Assembly: GCA_017416705.1 (NCBI GenBank)
Contig: JAFQBG010000010.1
Span: 1 to 64,000, forward strand
Source: Bacteroidaceae bacterium
GTDB lineage: Bacteria; Bacteroidota; Bacteroidia; Bacteroidales; Bacteroidaceae
Length of the DNA stretch: 64,000 bases
Direction: 5' to 3'
Both the position numbers and the translations under genes were made by a program. How positions within the stretch are numbered: the stretch's first letter is position 1; each line of letters starts with the position of its first letter. Positions 52,707 through 61,900 of the stretch are shown here, one piece after another. The notes under the pieces were generated by a model that saw only the letters and a list, made by a program, of their open reading frames with translations, searched no databases and was not told the DNA's origin.

Positions 52707-52714
52707 TACATTTG
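52707..52714 (+). promoter_or_regulatory. Promoter -7 box for the LysM receptor gene
   Basis: TACATTTG followed by C matches TAnnTTTG and lies 66 bases upstream of the ATG at 52780. The stretch 52576-52706 holds no recognisable gene. Confidence 0.55.
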
Positions 52715-52779
52715 CAAAAAAATAATCAGGCGGTGCCATATTTGACGCTTGCCATTACCATTTATTTGAAAACTAGGAT

Positions 52780-54636
52780 ATGAAAAATTATAGATATAAA
52801 ATATTGTTTCTGTTGCTAACGGTTATAATCTCGATAAACTCGGTGGCACAAGACGTAAATTATTTTGTACACACAGTAAGTAAAGGACAAACACTTTACT
52901 CAATATCCCGTATGTACAACACCACAGTAAAAGAGATAATAGAGGCCAATCCGGAATGTGTAAACAAGCTATCCATTGGACAAAAAATAAAAATTCATCA
53001 AAATGTAAAATCGGTATCGGCAGAACAAGCCGATGATAAAAAGCCCGGCAATGCACAACGCTACCACACCATACAACCGGGCGAGACACTGTATAGACTG
53101 AGCCAGAAATATGGCGTCACCCCACAGGATATATGCGCAGCCAATCCCGGGTTGGGCATTTCCAATTTCAGGAGCGGCGAAGTCATAATGATACCCTCGG
53201 CATCGACAGAAAGCACACCCGCAAAAGAAACAGCAAAAGTGACAAAAGAAGAGGCACCCGATACAATACCCATACGCACCACGCACACAGTGCAACGTGG
53301 CGAAACAGTATTTAAAGTAACGCAACTGTACAACATCACCGCCGATGAATTATTGGCGGTAAACCCACAGATAAAAAAGAACAAATTAAAGAAAAAAACC
53401 GTACTGCAAATACCTTACTCGAAAAAGGAAATTGCAGCTATGAAGAAGCAGGAACAGGCGAAAAAAGAAAAAGAGCTCAGCAACGACGAGATTTTTAAAC
53501 GCGTAGAACAAATAAAAGACTCGTTACAGACATACGATTCATTCCAAGGAATAAGAGCAGCCATCATTCTGCCATTCCTGCTCGACAGCTACTCCCCCAA
53601 CGAGCAGTCGCGCATGATAGAGTATTACGAAGGTTTTTTAATGGCAGTAGAAAAACTCAAACGCTACGGTTATTCGTTCAAGATACACACCTACGACTCG
53701 GGCAAAGAGAGCAACAGTCTTGAACCACTGCTAAATAGCGGTGAATTAGATAATATGGATATAATTTTCGGAGCTTTATATCCCGAACACAACAAACAAC
53801 TTGCCGCCTTTGCACAGAAAAAGGAGATACCATTGGTAATACCATTCACATCCAAGGAGGATGAGATATTCCGCAACCCCATGGTATATGTAGTAAACAC
53901 CATACAGTCCTATTTCTACTCCGAGGTAATAGACCACTTTGGTATAAAATTCCCTAACGCCAATGTCATTTTTGTCAGCGACAGCACCAATAACAAAAAA
54001 GAGTTCGTAAACTCGTTGACAGAAAACTTCAAAAACCGTGGCGTACCCTACTCCACCATATCCATTGCCGACATCACCGATATGGAAAAGAGCGAGACGC
54101 TGTTGCAAGGCATGATGAAGGAGGACAAAGAGAACATTTTTATACCAACATCGTCGAGCGAAGCCACATTAGCTACATTGCTTCCCACGCTAACGCTCCT
54201 TAACAACGACACGATAGCCCTACCCGAATACAAACTATTCGGATATCCCGAGTGGCAGATATATGCAAACGATATGCGCAGTCAGATATACGAAGTGGAC
54301 ACATACTTCTATGCATCGTTTTTCAGCCACTACACCCTGCCCGAGGCCAATCGTTTCCAAAACGAATACATAGGCTGGTACAACCGTTCTCCCCAAAACA
54401 TATACCCGCGATACGGTATGTTGGGCTACGACACCGGATATGTATTCCTGTTGGCAATAAGCAAATTCGGTAACAACATGTCCAAGCGGATAAATCAGGT
54501 ATCATACACCCCCATACAAACCGGCTTTAAATTCGAGCGTGTAAACAATTGGGGCGGTATGGTAAACAAAAAAATATACTTCGTACATTATAGTCCCGAA
54601 TACAAAATAGAAAAGATAGATTTTGATAAAAAATGA
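52780..54636 (+). CDS. Triple-LysM protein with periplasmic type-1 binding-protein fold
   Basis: A 618-residue exported protein. Signal peptide 1-23 ends at NSVAQ. Three LysM domains follow: HTVSKGQTLYSISRMYNTTV (about 31-74), HTIQPGETLYRLSQKYGVT (about 92-137) and HTVQRGETVFKVTQLYNIT (about 167-211). After a Lys/Glu-rich linker, residues about 260-600 resemble a type-1 periplasmic ligand-binding domain: IRAAIILPFLLDSY, YYEGFLMAVEKLKRYG, GALYPEHNKQLAAFAQKKEI and YGMLGYDTGYVFLLA. It should bind peptidoglycan and a small ligand, but it has no ABC partner here. Its stop overlaps the next gene by 4 bases. Confidence 0.82.
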   Translation: MKNYRYKILFLLLTVIISINSVAQDVNYFVHTVSKGQTLYSISRMYNTTVKEIIEANPECVNKLSIGQKIKIHQNVKSVSAEQADDKKPGNAQRYHTIQPGETLYRLSQKYGVTPQDICAANPGLGISNFRSGEVIMIPSASTESTPAKETAKVTKEEAPDTIPIRTTHTVQRGETVFKVTQLYNITADELLAVNPQIKKNKLKKKTVLQIPYSKKEIAAMKKQEQAKKEKELSNDEIFKRVEQIKDSLQTYDSFQGIRAAIILPFLLDSYSPNEQSRMIEYYEGFLMAVEKLKRYGYSFKIHTYDSGKESNSLEPLLNSGELDNMDIIFGALYPEHNKQLAAFAQKKEIPLVIPFTSKEDEIFRNPMVYVVNTIQSYFYSEVIDHFGIKFPNANVIFVSDSTNNKKEFVNSLTENFKNRGVPYSTISIADITDMEKSETLLQGMMKEDKENIFIPTSSSEATLATLLPTLTLLNNDTIALPEYKLFGYPEWQIYANDMRSQIYEVDTYFYASFFSHYTLPEANRFQNEYIGWYNRSPQNIYPRYGMLGYDTGYVFLLAISKFGNNMSKRINQVSYTPIQTGFKFERVNNWGGMVNKKIYFVHYSPEYKIEKIDFDKK

Positions 54637-55325
54637 CAAGACGGTTATTAAACTTATTTACCATGCTCCTTTTTACGATGGGGGCATGGGCGCAGATAGA
54701 GGAGCCTCGCAACATACTCGAAATAGGTATTAACGGCGGCCTTAATCTGAGCCAAATGGATATACAACCCAAGATACGCCAGAACATGCTGAAAGGAATA
54801 AATTCCGGTGTAAGCATACGCTACACAAGCGAAAAATATTTCAACATGATATGTGGTGCGCAAATAGAATTCAACTATTCACAAAGAGGCTGGGAAGAGG
54901 ATTTCGACGACGACACCGGCAATAGTTACAGCAGGACACTTAACTATTTGGAGGTACCCCTGCTTGCTCACCTTGCTTTTGGCAAAGAGCCTCGCGGTTT
55001 GCAATTTTTCATTAATCTCGGACCGCAAATAGGCTTTTTAATTAGCGAAGACGAGGAGTACAAAGGCGTCTGGGACATAGCAAGCCGCCCCGAGGGCTCG
55101 CAGCCCATATATGGCAAGGATGTGGAGAACAAATTCGATTATGGAATAGCAGGTGGCGCAGGCCTTGAACTAAGAACCAAGATAGGCAATTTCACCCTCG
55201 AAGGAAGATACTATTACGGATTAGGCGATATTTTCGGAAATTCCAAAACCGATGACTACGGTCGTTCGGCAAATACAACGATAACAGTGCGTTTGGGATA
55301 TTCTGTCACCCTGTTCAATAAATAG
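54633..55325 (+). CDS. PorT-type outer-membrane beta-barrel protein
   Basis: A 230-residue outer-membrane barrel of the OMP_b-brl_2 (PorT-like) type. Signal peptide 1-21 ends at GAWAQ. The body shows strands NILEIGINGGLNLSQMD, IEFNYSQRGWEEDF, YLEVPLLAHLAFG and a terminal TTITVRLGYSVTLF. It overlaps the LysM receptor gene by ATGA, so the two proteins are made together and probably act together across the envelope. The assignment to a T9SS component is not supported; relatives are diverse. Confidence 0.8.
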   Translation: MTRRLLNLFTMLLFTMGAWAQIEEPRNILEIGINGGLNLSQMDIQPKIRQNMLKGINSGVSIRYTSEKYFNMICGAQIEFNYSQRGWEEDFDDDTGNSYSRTLNYLEVPLLAHLAFGKEPRGLQFFINLGPQIGFLISEDEEYKGVWDIASRPEGSQPIYGKDVENKFDYGIAGGAGLELRTKIGNFTLEGRYYYGLGDIFGNSKTDDYGRSANTTITVRLGYSVTLFNK

Positions 55326-55341
55326 TTTTATTAGGCATACC

Positions 55342-55387
55342 AAACAAAAATGATGGCTCAAATTAATTTGAGCCATCATTTTTGTTT
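55342..55387. terminator. Bidirectional terminator between barrel gene and rfbB
   Basis: A perfect 46-base palindrome (AAACAAAAATGATGGCTC arms), with A-run left and T-run right, serving two convergent operons. Confidence 0.95.
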
Positions 55388-55404
55388 CATTCGGCGAGGT
55401 ATAA

Positions 55405-56541
55405 TCAACGTCCCTTATACATATCCTCGTAATATTTTTCGTATTCGCCGCTGGTGATATTATCCATCCATTCTTGGTTATCGAGATACCAACGAACGGT
55501 TTTCTCAATACCCTCCTCGAACTGCAAGCTTGGTTCCCAACCAAGTTCACGTTGCAATTTCGACGAGTCGATAGCATAGCGCATATCATGTCCGGCGCGG
55601 TCTGTCACGTATGTAATAAGGTCGAGTGAAGCCCCCTCGGGGTTACCGAGTAACTTATCGACAGTCTTTATCATGACTTTTATGAGGTCGATATTTTTCC
55701 ATTCGTTGAAACCGCCGATGTTATATGTCTCGGCTATTTTTCCATTGTGAAAAATGACATCGATGGCCCTCGCATGGTCCACCACATACAGCCAATCGCG
55801 GACATTTTCGCCCTTACCATAGACAGGCAACGGCTTGCGATGACGTATGTTGTTTATGAACAATGGGATAAGTTTCTCGGGGAATTGATAAGGGCCATAA
55901 TTATTGGAACAGTTGGTTACAATGGTAGGCAGCCCGTAGGTGTCGTGGAAAGCACGCACAAAATGGTCGCTACTTGCCTTGGATGCCGAATAGGGGCTGT
56001 GAGGATTGTATTTTGTTGTCTCGTAAAAGAAATCATTACCATAGGCCAAATGATGCTCGCCCGATGATGCGGTGGTTGTAAACGGCGGTTCTATCCCTTG
56101 GGGATGACTAAGTTCCAACGCGCCATATACTTCGTCGGTCGATATATGATAGAATAGCTTTCCATTATATTTTTCGGGCAATGTATCCCAATAAACTTTT
56201 GCTGCCTGCAAAAGCGACAGGGTACCCATGACATTTGTACGGGCAAAAGTAAACGGGTCCTTTATTGAACGATCGACATGGCTTTCGGCTGCAAGATGAA
56301 TTATGCCATCTACATTGTATTTGCTTATGAGCGATTGCATTGTATCGTAGTCGCAAATATCGGCCTTTACAAATATATAGTTAGGAGCATCCTCAATGTC
56401 TTTCAGATTGGCAAGATTACCTGCGTATGTAAGTTTATCTACATTTATTATGCGGTACCCGGGATATTTGTTCACAAAAAGACGTACCACATGGCTGCCA
56501 ATAAAGCCTGCACCGCCTGTTATTATAATATTGCGTTTCAT
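55405..56541 (-). CDS. rfbB: dTDP-glucose 4,6-dehydratase
   Basis: Converts dTDP-glucose to dTDP-4-keto-6-deoxyglucose. The 378-residue extended SDR enzyme has the NAD site TGGAGFIGSHVVRLF, the catalytic HISTDEVYGAL, the YSASKASSDHFVRAF motif (Tyr and Lys) and the NNYGPYQFPEKLIPLF segment. It is the last gene of rfbA-rfbC-rfbD-rfbB, which together make dTDP-L-rhamnose for surface polysaccharide. Confidence 0.97.
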   Translation of the reverse strand: MKRNIIITGGAGFIGSHVVRLFVNKYPGYRIINVDKLTYAGNLANLKDIEDAPNYIFVKADICDYDTMQSLISKYNVDGIIHLAAESHVDRSIKDPFTFARTNVMGTLSLLQAAKVYWDTLPEKYNGKLFYHISTDEVYGALELSHPQGIEPPFTTTASSGEHHLAYGNDFFYETTKYNPHSPYSASKASSDHFVRAFHDTYGLPTIVTNCSNNYGPYQFPEKLIPLFINNIRHRKPLPVYGKGENVRDWLYVVDHARAIDVIFHNGKIAETYNIGGFNEWKNIDLIKVMIKTVDKLLGNPEGASLDLITYVTDRAGHDMRYAIDSSKLQRELGWEPSLQFEEGIEKTVRWYLDNQEWMDNITSGEYEKYYEDMYKGR

Positions 56542-56557
56542 ACGTTGTTGTTTTTTA

Positions 56558-57430
56558 TTATTTGCTCTGTTCTTTTATTCTTTTAAGACAATAGGCCAAT
56601 GACTCGCGCCAATGCGGTATTGCCATCTCGAAACGATTTTTGAATTTTGTTTTGTCAAGCACCGAATATGGCGGGCGCGTTACAGGCGAAGGGAATTCGT
56701 TGCTATGGCATGGGGTGATGACGCAGTTGCGATGCCCTGCCATATATGCTATTTCCGTTGCAAAGTCGTACCACGAGCATACTCCCTCGTCACTAAAATG
56801 GTAAACGCCCTCGTTGCCTTGGTATTTATCGCCCTCTATGATAGAGAATATTGCAAGTGCAAGGTCGCCCGCATACGTGGGTGTTCCCACTTGGTCGAAC
56901 ACTACATTCAACGATTCGCGTTCCGATGTCAGGCGTAGCATTGTCTTCACAAAATTATTGCCAAACTCCGAATACAACCATGCTGTTCGTATTATGATTG
57001 CACTGCACCCCGACTGCAACACCGCTTGTTCGCCTGCGAGTTTTGTACGACCATACACGCCAAGCGGATTTAGAGGCATATCCTCGGTACGCGGGGTGTT
57101 ACCCTCGCAACCAAAGACATAGTCTGTCGATATATGTATGAGCGTTGCGTCGGCATTTTTTGCAGCCTCGGCAAGGTTTTGCACAGCAACTGCATTTATG
57201 AGCATCGCTGTTGCCTCGTCCGACTCGGCTTTATCGACATTGGTATATGCGGCGCAGTTGACTATGACATCTATTGCGTGCTCACCTACAAATTGTTTTA
57301 CGGCACAAGCATCGGTAATATCAAGCTCGGCCACATCGGTGAAAATATAGTTGTTGGCTGCTACTGCGCCAAGGCGTCGCATCTCGCTGCCCAGCTGTCC
57401 GTTGGCACCGGTAATAAGTATATTTTTCAT
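56558..57430 (-). CDS. rfbD: dTDP-4-dehydrorhamnose reductase
   Basis: The final NADPH-dependent reduction to dTDP-L-rhamnose. The 290-residue protein starts MKNILITGANGQLGSEMRR, and has NCAAYTNVDKAE, HISTDYVFGCEG, YGRTKLAGEQAV and RTAWLYSEFGNNFVKTML, all typical of RmlD. Its start overlaps the end of rfbC by 4 bases. Normal length. Confidence 0.96.
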   Translation of the reverse strand: MKNILITGANGQLGSEMRRLGAVAANNYIFTDVAELDITDACAVKQFVGEHAIDVIVNCAAYTNVDKAESDEATAMLINAVAVQNLAEAAKNADATLIHISTDYVFGCEGNTPRTEDMPLNPLGVYGRTKLAGEQAVLQSGCSAIIIRTAWLYSEFGNNFVKTMLRLTSERESLNVVFDQVGTPTYAGDLALAIFSIIEGDKYQGNEGVYHFSDEGVCSWYDFATEIAYMAGHRNCVITPCHSNEFPSPVTRPPYSVLDKTKFKNRFEMAIPHWRESLAYCLKRIKEQSK

Positions 57431-57999
57431 CTGTATAAGTCTTCGTTATAATCGAACAGATAATCGCTTTGGGCAAGCGGTTTGTTCAGTTTGTCTTTTT
57501 CGGATAGAATTATTTTGTCGCTCGGTATGCGCCAATCGATATTCAACGTAGGGTCGTTCCAAGCTATGGCACCCTCGCTCTCGCGACAATAGAAGTTATC
57601 GCATTTGTATTGGAACACCACCTCGGGGGTTAGCACCGAGAAGCCATGAGCAAAACCGCGAGGCACAAACAGCTGTCGATGATTTTCGGCACTTAGCTCC
57701 ACTGCCACATACTTGCCGAATGTGGGAGAACCCTTGCGTATATCTACTGCCACGTCCAAGACGGCGCCTTTGACAACGCGCACCAACTTGCTTTGCGCAT
57801 GCTCCCCTTTTTGGAAGTGCAGACCGCGCAAAACACCATACGACGATTTCGACTCGTTGTCCTGAACAAATGTCACAGGCCGTACATTGGCTTCAAATTC
57901 TCTTTGTGAATAGGATTCAAAGAAATATCCTCGTTCGTCGCGGAACACACGTGGTTCTATTATCACGACGTCTTCTATTTCGGTTTTTATGAATTCCAT
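57427..57999 (-). CDS. rfbC: dTDP-4-dehydrorhamnose 3,5-epimerase
   Basis: Epimerises C3 and C5 of the keto sugar. The 190-residue cupin shows PRVFRDERGYFFESYSQREF, the catalytic His in LRGLHFQKGEHAQSKLVRVV and VPRGFAHGFSVL. It lies 2 bases after rfbA and overlaps rfbD, so the operon is tightly coupled. Confidence 0.96.
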   Translation of the reverse strand: MEFIKTEIEDVVIIEPRVFRDERGYFFESYSQREFEANVRPVTFVQDNESKSSYGVLRGLHFQKGEHAQSKLVRVVKGAVLDVAVDIRKGSPTFGKYVAVELSAENHRQLFVPRGFAHGFSVLTPEVVFQYKCDNFYCRESEGAIAWNDPTLNIDWRIPSDKIILSEKDKLNKPLAQSDYLFDYNEDLYR

Positions 58000-58001
58000 A
58001 A

Positions 58002-58886
58002 CTATTTTTTCCGTTCGTCGATTACTTTTAAAAGATATTGCCCGTATTGGTTTTTTATCATAGGCTGTGCCAATTTACGCATAGTATCTTCGTCTATCCA
58101 TCCTCGGCTGTATGCTATACCTTCGAGACAGGCTATTTTCAGTCCTTGTCGCTTTTCTATAACCTCGACAAATGTCGATGCCTCGCTCAACGAGTCGTGT
58201 GTCCCGGTGTCGAGCCATGCGAAACCGCGACCGAGGGTCTGTACTTTAAGGTTTTTTTGGGACAGGAACTCCTGATTTACGGTTGTTATCTCCAATTCTC
58301 CTCGCGCCGAGGGTTTTATGTTCTTGGCAACATCGACCACTTTGTTTGGGTAGAAGTATAGGCCCACAACGGCATAGTTGGATTTTGGGTTCGCCGGTTT
58401 TTCCTCTATCGACAAGCAATTGCCTTCGCTGTCGAACTCGGCCACGCCATAGCGTTCGGGGTCCTCTACGCGATAGCCGAACACCGTTGCACAATTATCT
58501 TGCTCGGCAGTACGAACTGCCTCGCGAAGCATCGAAGTAAAGCCTGCGCCATAGAATATATTATCGCCCAAAACAAGACAGGCAGCGTCGTTGCCAATAA
58601 ACTTCTCGCCTATTAAAAATGCCTGCGCCAACCCATCGGGCGAGGGTTGTTCGGCATATTCAAAACGCACTCCATAGGCACTGCCATCGCCAAGCAGACG
58701 TTTGAAACCGGGAAGATCGTCGGGGGTGGATATAATAAGTATTTCACGAATACCGGCAAGCATAAGCACCGATATAGGATAATAAACCATTGGTTTATCG
58801 TACACCGGCAACAATTGTTTGCTCACACCCTTTGTTATGGGATATAGACGGGTGCCCGAGCCTCCTGCCAACACTATTCCTTTCAT
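58002..58886 (-). CDS. rfbA: Glucose-1-phosphate thymidylyltransferase
   Basis: Makes dTDP-glucose, the first step of dTDP-rhamnose synthesis. The 294-residue enzyme has the start [20 protein letters not shown], the conserved [20 protein letters not shown], the metal-site LGDNIFYG and [18 protein letters not shown]. First gene of rfbACDB; a hairpin separates it from the beta-galactosidase gene upstream. No clear TAnnTTTG box was found in the 85-base gap. Confidence 0.97.
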   Translation of the reverse strand: MKGIVLAGGSGTRLYPITKGVSKQLLPVYDKPMVYYPISVLMLAGIREILIISTPDDLPGFKRLLGDGSAYGVRFEYAEQPSPDGLAQAFLIGEKFIGNDAACLVLGDNIFYGAGFTSMLREAVRTAEQDNCATVFGYRVEDPERYGVAEFDSEGNCLSIEEKPANPKSNYAVVGLYFYPNKVVDVAKNIKPSARGELEITTVNQEFLSQKNLKVQTLGRGFAWLDTGTHDSLSEASTFVEVIEKRQGLKIACLEGIAYSRGWIDEDTMRKLAQPMIKNQYGQYLLKVIDERKK

Positions 58887-58926
58887 AATTTTCTGTTTTA
58901 GGTTTTATATACTACATAAATATTAC

Positions 58927-58966
58927 ATGGGTGTTCAATATACAAGAACGCATATTGAACACCCAT
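58927..58966. terminator. Hairpin after the beta-galactosidase gene
   Basis: Perfect 15-bp stem ATGGGTGTTCAATAT with its complement and a 10-base loop, 6 bases from the stop of the GH2 gene. The minus-strand U-tract is weak, but the position fits a terminator that separates it from rfbA. Confidence 0.75.
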
Positions 58967-58971
58967 TGTGA

Positions 58972-61900
58972 TTATTGCATTTTTATAAGTTCAAACTCGG
59001 CTCCCGATGCAAAGTCTTGTCCGTTGTGCGAACTTAGTGCAGTGAAGCGCACGTAGCGTGTTTTGACGGGTTCTTTGAATATCACCACCTGCCATTTGCC
59101 GTCGTTGGCAAATTCACCTTCGCAGACAGGCTCGCTCCATGTTTTTGCGTCGTCGCTTATCTGTATTTTATAGGCCTTAATATTTCCGTTATCGCCACCG
59201 CTCTGACGAGGCAGATATTTAAAGCCTTTTATGGTAGTCTCCTCGGCTGCGTCGAAATCTATCCAGTGAGGATAGTTTGCCACTGTCACCGAATACATTG
59301 TGTGCCACATTGTAGAGAGGTCGCCGTCTATAAATTTCGACACATCCTCGGAGGGTTCTTGGCTTGATACGAAGAGCACTGTCAAGGGGACAGATGTTAC
59401 GGCGGCAAAATTACGTGTCACCGAGAAGTAGGGTGTCTCTTTTTCCCATACTGTTATCTCGCCACCTGCCGACATATCTACCGGTTCTGTGTAAAGCGTC
59501 TTTTTACCGCGTTTTCCAATTTTGTAATATATTTCTGCGCCCTCTTTATTGCAGTTCATGGTAACGAAACCACGCAAATCACGCGACAACGAAACAGGGA
59601 TTACTCCCGACTGAACGACATTTGCTTGTTGAACGAACTCGCCTGCCTTTACCGGACGCATTATGAAGCCTACTGTGTTTTGAGCCGATTTCACGCGGTC
59701 GTACTCCAACGGAGCGCCTTGTCCGCAGCTGTTACCGCCAAGGCCGTTCACTTTTTTATCTATATGCAACCATGTGCCCGACGATTGTGGCAGTTCGTGG
59801 GGGTGTGCAGCCAATGTCAGTTCGACATCGTTCCAAGGCAACGCTGTTGTTGACATGCCATCGATGGATATGAATATAACACCGTTTCCGGCTTTATTGG
59901 TGAGGGCTGCCCAACGTACATCCTCGCGATTGGCCATATCTTGGGGTTTGGGGAATTTTTCGAATTGTGCCGCCACGGTGCTGTTATATTGCTCTATGAA
60001 TGAACCGCTGCAACGGTCGTTGTAGTTATTCCATGGACCACGACCATAATATGTGTAGTTGTCATATTCGCTTGGCAACTGTATTTCGTAACCGATGCGT
60101 GCAAGATCGACATTTTTGTTACCGCCTATGGTGCTGTTGAGTTCCACTGAACCATCGGGATAGATTTTCCAGATACGGTTCGAAATAAAATGGAAATCGT
60201 TTTCATCGAATTTTCGTGCATCGTCCTTTAATGTCCAGCTGTTATCGTCGTTCTTTATGCGTCTTACGGCATTTTCGGCCTGCGAATAAACGACATACTG
60301 CAACACCACGCTGCCGTCTTTGTTCTCTTTTGCCGAAAGCGACATGACACTGTCTTTCAGATTGTGCAAACCGTTTGCATACCAATTATTCCATGCCCAG
60401 ATGTCGTTATCGACAGGAGCACGATAGGCACCTATTTTCATGGTATTGCCGGGAGCAAATACCACATCGTTGCCATATTTCACACTGTACAGAATGCCTT
60501 TTGCATTGTCGAATACTATTTCAAATGTTCCATCGGCGCCTTTCAGGACATTATGATTTTTTTCGGTCGATACTGTAATCTTGCCTCCTTTGGCAGCCAA
60601 ATCCATGGTTTGGGTCTTGCATGCCTGTTTAAGCAGCATCTGTTCCTCCATTTGCACATATCCGGCTTGCGCCCAAGGCATATCCTTTTTCAGCAGGAAT
60701 TGTACTTTCACAAAGTATTCCTTGTCGTTTTGCAATTCAACACCATTGAATGAGGGTTTAAATTCTTTTGCCTGTCGTGGTGCTATGTTCATATCGGGCA
60801 TGAAGTAGCGTTGTACTTCCTGTCCGTCGGCCCACAACGACACACAAATATCCATATCGCCGAGTGTTTTGAAATATCTTTTGTTGAACACGCTGATATT
60901 TCCGTTGTCCAGCATTTTCACACCCACATTTTGATATACTTTTTTGACTTCGTGATATTGCGGTTTCGGTGTATGGTCGGCAAATACTATTCCGTTCATA
61001 CAGAACATGTGGTCGTTGGGACGGTCGCCAAAGTCACCGCCATAACCCATGTATTTTGTTCCGCTCTTTTTGTCATAGTTCCAGAACGATTGGTCGGCCC
61101 AATCCCAGATGGCACCACCCATTATGTAGTTCGAGCTTTCTATTGCGTCCCAATAATCTTTCAGGTTGCCTACGGCATTACCCATGGAGTGCGCATACTC
61201 CGATATGTGGAACGGATATTTTATTCCGGGTGCGCCTTTTGCAAAATGCTGAACCCATCCTACCGACGGATATTGGTTGGAACCCATATCGACGATGTCG
61301 TTATTGCGCTCGTATTGCACGGGGCGCGATGTATCGAACGCGTGCAGTGCCTCGTATGCCTTCACGAAATTCACGCCGGGGCCGGCTTCGTTACCAAGCG
61401 ACCATATAACCACCGAGGGGGCGTTCATTGTGGCATGCGCCATCTCCATTACACGCGCCACGTGTGCATCCTCGAACTCCGCAACGTGCGACAAGGATGC
61501 TTCGCCGTAATAATATTCGTGGCTCTCGATGTTTGCTTCATCCTCTAAATAGATACCATATTTGTCGCACAGATAATACCAATAGGATGCGTCGGGATAG
61601 TGCGAATTACGCACATGGTTTATATTGCCACGCAACATGAGCATTACCTCGTTGTACATTTGTTCGCGTGTGATGGCATGTCCTCTTTCAAGGCTGCTTT
61701 CGTGACGGTTTACACCCTTCATTTTAACCGGTTTGCCGTTTATATAGTAGTAGCGACCTGCCATGCCGAACTCATCGTCCTCGGCTTTTGTGTCGCGTAT
61801 CTCCACTTCGCGGAAACCGATGTATGTAGATGCGGTCTCAACCACGTTGCCTTTTTTGTCAAGCAGTTCCACCAACAAGGTATAACGGTTGGGTTCCTCG

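Noticed and set aside
54633-55325. Calling the barrel a T9SS PorT component
   Set aside because: It shares only the general small-barrel pattern; no other T9SS machinery gene is adjacent.
60811-61548. 245-codon plus-strand frame
   Set aside because: It is opposite the catalytic barrel of the GH2 enzyme, whose motifs are unmistakable.
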